Assembly (NCBI GenBank): GCA_036507695.1
Contig: DATCIR010000362.1
Coordinates: 1-8,899, forward strand
DNA from: JAKEGK01 sp036507695
GTDB lineage: Bacteria; Pseudomonadota; Gammaproteobacteria; SZUA-152
Direction of reading: 5' to 3'
Length of the DNA stretch: 8,899 nucleotides
Shown here: piece by piece, positions 5,084-8,899 of the stretch
Layout of the letters: each line of letters begins with the position of its first letter
Numbering within the stretch: the first letter of the stretch is position 1
Position numbers and translations under genes: made by a program
Notes under the pieces: generated by a model
Database searches by the model: none
The model's input: only the letters and a program-made list of their open reading frames with translations
What the model was told of the DNA's origin: nothing

Positions 5084-6052
5084 ATGATAAGAAAACAACT
5101 TCCCGGGCTGACGGGCCGCGGCCTCGGTTACGCCCTGGCTCTGGGCGCGGCCCTCACACTGGCCGGTCCCGTATCAGCGGCAACAGTGAAGGTCTCGATG
5201 GAGGCAATGGAACACGAAATTGAAATCGACAACAAAGGCACCAAGTATCCCGGCTGGACCTTCGGCAAGGACATGCCCGGCCCCGTGGTCCGCGTGAAGG
5301 ACGGTGATACCGTCGAGTTCACCCTGGTCAACCCGGCTACCAACAAGAACTCCCACTCCATGGATTTTCACGCGGCGATAGTGGATGTGCTCAATGAGTT
5401 CGCGCCGGTCAAACCGGGTGAAAGCAAGAAATTCAGTTTCGTGGCCAACCACGCCGGCGTGTTCATGTATCATTGCGGCGCCAACCCGATGCATCAGCAC
5501 ATCGCGCGCGGCATGTTCGGTATCATTATCGTCGACCCCAAGGAAGGTTATACCAAGAACTTTCCGAAGCCGGACCGCGAGTACGTGCTGATCCAATCGC
5601 AGTTCTTCCCCAATGCCGAAGATCATCACGCCATCATGGAAAACACGGGTTGGACGAACTCGCTGATCAACGGCAAGATCTTCCACTACGATCCGGTGCA
5701 TGATCCGAATGCGAGCCTGGCGCTGCAATCCAAGCCCGGTGAACTGGTGCGGATTTACTACGTCAATGCCAACGTCAACCTGCCTGCGGCGATTCATCCC
5801 ATCGCCGGCATTTGGGAACGTGTCTATCTCAACGGCAATCCCAAGAACGTGATCCATGGCATGGCCACTTATCAGATGGGCGTATCGGAAGCGGTGACGC
5901 TGGACATCATATCGCCCAAGGACCGCCCGACCAACAACGCCATCGTCGATCATACGATGGGCGCGGCCATGCGGGGCGCAATTACGGTGTTAATGAATAC
6001 ACCCGACGCCGATCCGAAAATGGGCAAGGGTGATAATATTCTGCCTCGTTAG
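5084..6052 (+). CDS. nirK: Copper-containing nitrite reductase NirK
   Basis: A 322-residue periplasmic enzyme that reduces nitrite to nitric oxide. A Sec-type signal peptide covers about residues 1-32 (ending PVSA). Two cupredoxin domains form the trimeric enzyme. Type 1 copper ligands are H91, C131, H139 and M144; type 2 ligands are H96 and H130 plus H290 (VDHTMG), which comes from the neighbouring subunit. Catalytic D94 (HSMDFHA) and H238, with the pocket residue I240 (IHPIAG), are all in place, so the enzyme should be active. The spacing C131-x7-H139 is one residue shorter than in the classical Alcaligenes enzyme, and the protein is compact, in keeping with the ammonia-oxidiser NirK group. 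It is the last gene of the NsrR-controlled cluster; electrons probably come from NcgB, NcgC or other periplasmic cytochromes. Identification is secure. Confidence 0.96.
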   Translation: MIRKQLPGLTGRGLGYALALGAALTLAGPVSAATVKVSMEAMEHEIEIDNKGTKYPGWTFGKDMPGPVVRVKDGDTVEFTLVNPATNKNSHSMDFHAAIVDVLNEFAPVKPGESKKFSFVANHAGVFMYHCGANPMHQHIARGMFGIIIVDPKEGYTKNFPKPDREYVLIQSQFFPNAEDHHAIMENTGWTNSLINGKIFHYDPVHDPNASLALQSKPGELVRIYYVNANVNLPAAIHPIAGIWERVYLNGNPKNVIHGMATYQMGVSEAVTLDIISPKDRPTNNAIVDHTMGAAMRGAITVLMNTPDADPKMGKGDNILPR

Positions 6053-6219
6053 TCACATGAGGAAACTGGTTCTTTAGGTTGCAGGTATTGTAGCGGCGGG
6101 TAATTAACAAGCAATAAATGTGTTTCCAATTTCATTACGCTGATGGATACATTGCAATCTATCGGACCAGTATTAGTATATAAAGTATTACCACATAAAT
6201 AGACATCCGGATTTTCCCC

Positions 6220-6285
6220 GCGCTAACAGCGCAGAGTTATGCCGGCGCGAGCCCGCGAAGCGCAGCGAGCGATTGAGCGGCCGGC
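6220..6285. repeat. GC-rich palindromic element downstream of nirK
   Basis: GCGCT-AAC-AGCGC (6220-6232) is a tight hairpin. Nine bases later GCCGGC (6241-6246) recurs at 6280-6285 and can pair with itself across an interior built of GCGA-like units, including GCGAGC at 6247-6252 and 6265-6270. The element stands out from AT-rich surroundings. It could be a dispersed REP-like repeat or serve as the shared transcript end for the convergent genes. No long T run accompanies it. Confidence 0.4.
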
Positions 6286-6297
6286 TTGATCCAATGG

Positions 6298-6464
6298 CTA
6301 TAACGCAAGGTCTGCAGCGGACAGTGCCATGAATGCTTTCCAGATTTCATTGGGTTCCCAGGTTTTCAACATTACCTTTTTTGCTTCATCGTGCGCAAGG
6401 CCCTTAACCCGAATTTCTCCCCAGAATCTTCGCTTTTTGGCGGTAAAAAACAAAAAGCTAAGGA
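6298..6464 (-). pseudogene. Possible gene remnant on the minus strand
   Basis: After the lipoprotein stop codon, the minus strand in another frame stays open and encodes about 55 residues of protein-like character (FWGEIRVKGLAHDEAKKVM, then a Trp-containing EIWKAFMALSAADLAL end). It has no own start signal, and its upstream part overlaps the lipoprotein gene. It may be the tail of a decayed gene whose start was lost, or just a chance frame. I recognise no family. Confidence 0.2.
6432..6458 (-). terminator. AT-rich inverted repeat after the lipoprotein gene
   Basis: GCTTTTTG (6432-6439) and CAAAAAGC (6451-6458) are a perfect 8-base inverted repeat with an 11-base loop, starting 6 bases beyond the lipoprotein stop codon. 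Placement suits a terminator, but the stem is AT-rich and no T run follows it on the minus strand, so efficiency would be low. Confidence 0.35.
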
Positions 6465-8210
6465 TTAACGCGCAATATTCCACGTGCCACTTGCGCTTCC
6501 TCCACCGGAAATCAAACATGACCAGGCGCCACTTCCCGTTGCTACCCCTTGTTCGGAAACTGACAGCGACCCGGAAAATGTTGCCAGGCAATCCGATGCG
6601 ACCACTCCCATGGTTACCGTACCAGCGGCATTTACGGTTCCCGATACATCGCCAGAATCGCTGCTACCAACAATGACACCATTTGATATCGTCACTGACG
6701 TGGTTCCACTTACGGAGGCGCTTCCTAATTCCGGGTCAATGGCGGTACCACTATAATTGCCGGTATATGACCCATCAAATATTTCAACACCGGGTGCAAC
6801 AATTTCAACGGACGTAGTCGTACAATCTTGCGCGCCAAGTGCATCCACGACGCAAACTCCAAATGAATAGGCTCTTTCATTTTCCGGCGCCGTGCCTGTG
6901 AGGTTACCATTTAAATCGATAATCATACCCAGCGGTGGTGTTCCATTCGCAAAAGTGTCTGACGTAAAGTAGAGCGTGGGGATGCCGCCAGAAGCAGTAG
7001 CAATTTGCACCGTACATTCCATACCGGTATAACAGCTGCCGCTGGTAACTGCTGTTATGGTTGGGCCGGGCGCAATTACAGTCACATAAAGACTGACATC
7101 TACTACACTTGGTACTGCGGCTGAGTCGGATATGGCAACCGTAAACGGTGAAAATATTGTCATTACTCCCGGGCCTGCAACAGTTCCCGAAATTGTGCAA
7201 TCGGGATTTAATGCCAAACCTGTTGGCAAGCTGCCCGAACTCAGTGCGCAGGTATAAGGTGCTGTACCGCCAGCAACACTGATTTGCGCCGATCCCGCAA
7301 CATCGTATGTCCAGGCCGGCAGAACAGTCGAGGTGGTATACATACTTCCGGCCGTGTTAATGCCGATCGTAACCGCGTTGGTTAATACCTGGGTTACAGT
7401 TACATTGGTCTGATTGTTCCCAGACAGTAAAAAGGCGTCGATTGCGTTTTGCAATCCGGTCAACGCTGCGCTCGCGCTTAAAGTTATCACGCTATTTGGA
7501 ATGGTGATACCGGCGCCATTATTCAAACCATCAAGGATACCATCGGATGCATCTTCGGCCAGGGCTGTTGTCAAATCCAATGCGCTCACGCCCAAGGTTG
7601 ATGCTTCCTGTGCGATTCCCGCCAGAACAATCCCGTAAAGGCGCGCATCAAGCGCCGCAGTAGTATTGTCACCACTGTTACTGGCATCAACCGGCAACAC
7701 GGATATAATATTGGTTAGATTAAACTGTTGCGCAATACCGCTGTTGACCGAATTGACCGCGGCTTCCAGATTAATCCCATTAGCGGCGATAACCAAAGCC
7801 CTGACGCATGCCATATGAGTCAAAGAAGTAATGGCAGCGCTGGCAGTGCCGCCCGGTAATACGGCGCACAGATGATCATCGTTGCTTAGAACTTCAGTCG
7901 CCGCTGTAACTTCATCAACATACGTTCCACCGGAACTTTCCGCCAGGAACGGTGTGGAAGGTATACTCGAAAGCGACACAGAAAATGACCCATCCGCACC
8001 GGTCGTTGATGATCCTAAGCTGTTTCCACGTGTGCCATTACTGTTTAAACTGTAAAAAGTAATAGTTGCACCCGACACATAACTTTTGACTACGCTTCCG
8101 GTAACCGTTTCGGTCGAGGAACCGGAAGCAGAACCTCCTCCACCGCCGCCGCAGCTTGAAATACTTGCCGCAACCAAAGCACCAAAGACGAAAACCAGCC
8201 AACGTTTCAT
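6465..8210 (-). CDS. Large exported lipoprotein with putative Ig-like domains
   Basis: A 581-residue surface or periplasmic lipoprotein. Residues 1-19 form a lipoprotein signal peptide ending ISS before C20, the lipidated cysteine, followed by a six-Gly linker. Residues about 35-105 (VTGSVVKSYVSGATITFY, then TTGADGSFSV) resemble carboxypeptidase-regulatory-like beta domains. A Ser/Ala-rich, helical middle section (about 110-290) follows. Residues about 305-380 read as a putative Ig domain of the He_PIG kind (GGTAPYTCALSSGSLPTGLAL, DCTISGT), and a second diverged copy lies at about 395-472 (PPLGMIIDLNGNLTGT). The Gly/Ser/Thr-rich C-terminus (476-581) is predicted beta. Paired cysteines suggest disulfides. 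The start at 8210 is chosen over an upstream in-frame ATG because the lipobox is then correctly placed and AAGG (8218-8221) lies 7 bases away. Function is unknown; adhesion or carbohydrate binding is common for such domains. Confidence 0.82.
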   Translation of the reverse strand: MKRWLVFVFGALVAASISSCGGGGGGSASGSSTETVTGSVVKSYVSGATITFYSLNSNGTRGNSLGSSTTGADGSFSVSLSSIPSTPFLAESSGGTYVDEVTAATEVLSNDDHLCAVLPGGTASAAITSLTHMACVRALVIAANGINLEAAVNSVNSGIAQQFNLTNIISVLPVDASNSGDNTTAALDARLYGIVLAGIAQEASTLGVSALDLTTALAEDASDGILDGLNNGAGITIPNSVITLSASAALTGLQNAIDAFLLSGNNQTNVTVTQVLTNAVTIGINTAGSMYTTSTVLPAWTYDVAGSAQISVAGGTAPYTCALSSGSLPTGLALNPDCTISGTVAGPGVMTIFSPFTVAISDSAAVPSVVDVSLYVTVIAPGPTITAVTSGSCYTGMECTVQIATASGGIPTLYFTSDTFANGTPPLGMIIDLNGNLTGTAPENERAYSFGVCVVDALGAQDCTTTSVEIVAPGVEIFDGSYTGNYSGTAIDPELGSASVSGTTSVTISNGVIVGSSDSGDVSGTVNAAGTVTMGVVASDCLATFSGSLSVSEQGVATGSGAWSCLISGGGSASGTWNIAR

Positions 8211-8453
8211 ATATGAGCCTTTTTTCCGATGAGTGAAATTATGTCTTTTTCGGCGCAACGCTTCTGCCATCCGATAGACGTGAATACAACGAGAGTTAAC
8301 CAAAACAGCTTGACCTAATATCGGATCGTCCACGCAAAAGTAAACCACTATTAATATGGCTTCTAAGTACACTTCTATATAACCGTCGCAACTATATAAA
8401 AATCAGGACTATATTTATGGAAACTCAGATATCAGATATAAGTACCGGTTCGT

Positions 8454-8511
8454 CCGGCGAAAGCCGGAATCCGGAAAGTGCAGTGTATTCTTAGAAGCCG
8501 GCTTTCGCCGG
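8454..8511. repeat. REP-like pair of inverted palindromes
   Basis: CCGGCGAAAGCCGG (8454-8467) and its exact reverse complement CCGGCTTTCGCCGG (8498-8511) form a perfect 14-base inverted repeat separated by 30 bases. Each copy is itself a hairpin, a 5-base-pair stem closed on a GAAA (or TTTC) tetraloop. Flanking GGAAT and CAAGACG match the look of the CCGGCGAAAGCCGG repeats scattered through many proteobacterial genomes. It resembles a REP doublet, probably spread by a REP-associated transposase elsewhere. Confidence 0.65.
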
Positions 8512-8597
8512 CAAGACGTAACAGACTCTTAATCAGAGGCTTCTTAAATAGGCCTCGCCTGAAAAATCCGGGGTAGACCAGCATCCAAAAAACGTTA

Positions 8598-8621
8598 ACG
8601 CAAAGGCGCGGAGACGCAAAG
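8598..8621. repeat. Three tandem 8-base units (ACGCAAAG-like)
   Basis: ACGCAAAG, GCGCGGAG and ACGCAAAG lie head to tail. The pattern resembles an ACGCAAAGGCGC repeat seen between genes in many environmental bacteria. The recollection of that family is general; its copy number here is unknown. Confidence 0.5.
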
Positions 8622-8641
8622 AATTCAAACGATTACAAGCC

Positions 8642-8671
8642 GGATCGGACCGACGCAAGCCAGACCGATCC
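8642..8671. repeat. Inverted repeat GGATCGG / CCGATCC
   Basis: GGATCGG (8642-8648) and CCGATCC (8665-8671) give a perfect 7-base-pair stem over a 16-base loop. It lies 20 bases after the tandem repeat. No T run follows, and its purpose is unknown. Confidence 0.4.
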
Positions 8672-8718
8672 AAGCCACTATAAATTCACTGCTTAATATT
8701 ATATTTTGGCAAGTTAAC

Positions 8719-8761
8719 AGCCTTAAGCTGCGCTTTTTTTTTTGGAAAAAAACCAAAGGCT
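8719..8761. repeat. Inverted repeat enclosing T10 and A7 tracts
   Basis: AGCCTT (8719-8724) pairs with AAGGCT (8756-8761). Inside lie a run of ten T (8734-8743), GG and seven A (8746-8752), which extend the fold. On either strand the run would give a U tract next to a stem, so it might act as a terminator for genes beyond the window, but no gene end is visible. Confidence 0.35.
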
Positions 8762-8899
8762 AGGAATAGGTGCAATCCAAAATATCTACTGTTGTTAGAA
8801 AAATGTTTTCAACCCCCAAAAACATACTTTAAAGGTAACTACTCACCCCGTGTGCAGCCTAGGTTAAAGCGGTGCGGGTGTTTCCTGCCGGGGGCGTCT

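Larger units (their letters stand above)
6053..6464. other. Non-coding region between nirK and the convergent lipoprotein gene
   Basis: No intact gene is visible and no classical terminator follows nirK; the first 160 bases are AT-rich without a clear G+C stem. A structured GC-rich element occupies 6220-6285. On the minus strand a frame stays open from 6591 to 6298, and its part beyond the lipoprotein stop reads as plausible protein (see pseudogene entry). The two flanking genes converge here. Confidence 0.5.
8211..8899. other. Non-coding right flank with repeats
   Basis: No gene is recognisable on either strand. The stretch nearest the lipoprotein gene should contain its promoter: on the minus strand a weak pair TTTACT and GATATT with a 16-base spacer lies within about 8320-8350, and two CTATATAA copies (8375 and 8392) are 17 bases apart. 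Beyond that come a REP-like pair, a short tandem repeat and two inverted repeats, listed separately. Such repeat density is typical of a gap between transcription units. Confidence 0.5.

Noticed and set aside
5174..5953. A 259-codon open frame on the minus strand opposite nirK
   Set aside because: It is antisense to a gene with complete signal peptide and copper ligands. Its His/Val/Arg-rich composition reflects complementing G+C-biased third positions, and no family resemblance is seen.
8211..8372. Upstream extension of the lipoprotein gene
   Set aside because: The extra 54 residues would displace the signal peptide from the N-terminus and abolish lipoprotein export; AAGG in front of 8210 supports the shorter form.
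8440..8680. CRISPR array
   Set aside because: The repeats are inverted or only 8 bases long and not regularly spaced by unique spacers, and no cas genes are present.

Overview
The window reads as a chromosomal segment of a betaproteobacterial ammonia oxidiser of the Nitrosomonas type, or a close relative. The main reason is one contiguous block on the + strand: an NO-sensing Rrf2-family repressor (nsrR) followed by ncgA, ncgB, ncgC and nirK. This is the order known for the nirK cluster of Nitrosomonas europaea. The taxonomic call is inferred from gene order and protein motifs; no database comparison was possible.

Layout. Positions 1-656 hold no convincing gene, apart from a T-rich CTTTT tract. 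657-1169 encodes a small secreted DUF3617 protein with a Met-rich tail. 1170-1548 holds a possible 38-residue membrane peptide and a promoter candidate. 1549-1887 encodes a DsrC/TusE-like protein that keeps one C-terminal cysteine and lacks the penultimate one. 2097-2534 is nsrR. The 270-base gap after it holds a near-consensus NsrR operator overlapping a TTGACA box, then a leader stem-loop. 2804-6052 is the ncgA-ncgB-ncgC-nirK operon: the first three genes overlap, and nirK follows a 99-base spacer with a perfect hairpin. 6053-6464 is non-coding, with a GC-rich structured element and a degraded-looking minus-strand reading frame. 6465-8210 (minus strand) encodes a large exported lipoprotein with Ig-like putative domains. 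8211-8899 is AT-rich non-coding DNA with a REP-like inverted pair, an 8-base tandem repeat and two further inverted repeats.

How the genes work together. NsrR carries an Fe-S cluster that reacts with nitric oxide. When NO or nitrite stress rises, it should release the operator in front of ncgA and allow transcription of the whole cluster. All four structural products carry signal peptides, so they act in the periplasm: NcgA is a two-domain multicopper oxidase, NcgB and NcgC are c-type cytochromes likely to carry electrons, and NirK reduces nitrite to NO at copper sites. In ammonia oxidisers this set is linked to nitrite tolerance and nitrogen-oxide metabolism. The DUF3617, DsrC-like and lipoprotein genes have no demonstrated link to the cluster.

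The core system is known. The least explained items are the cysteine-reduced DsrC-like protein beside nsrR, the leader and intercistronic RNA structures, the CXCXH tail of NcgC, the possible 38-residue membrane peptide and the repeat elements at the right end.
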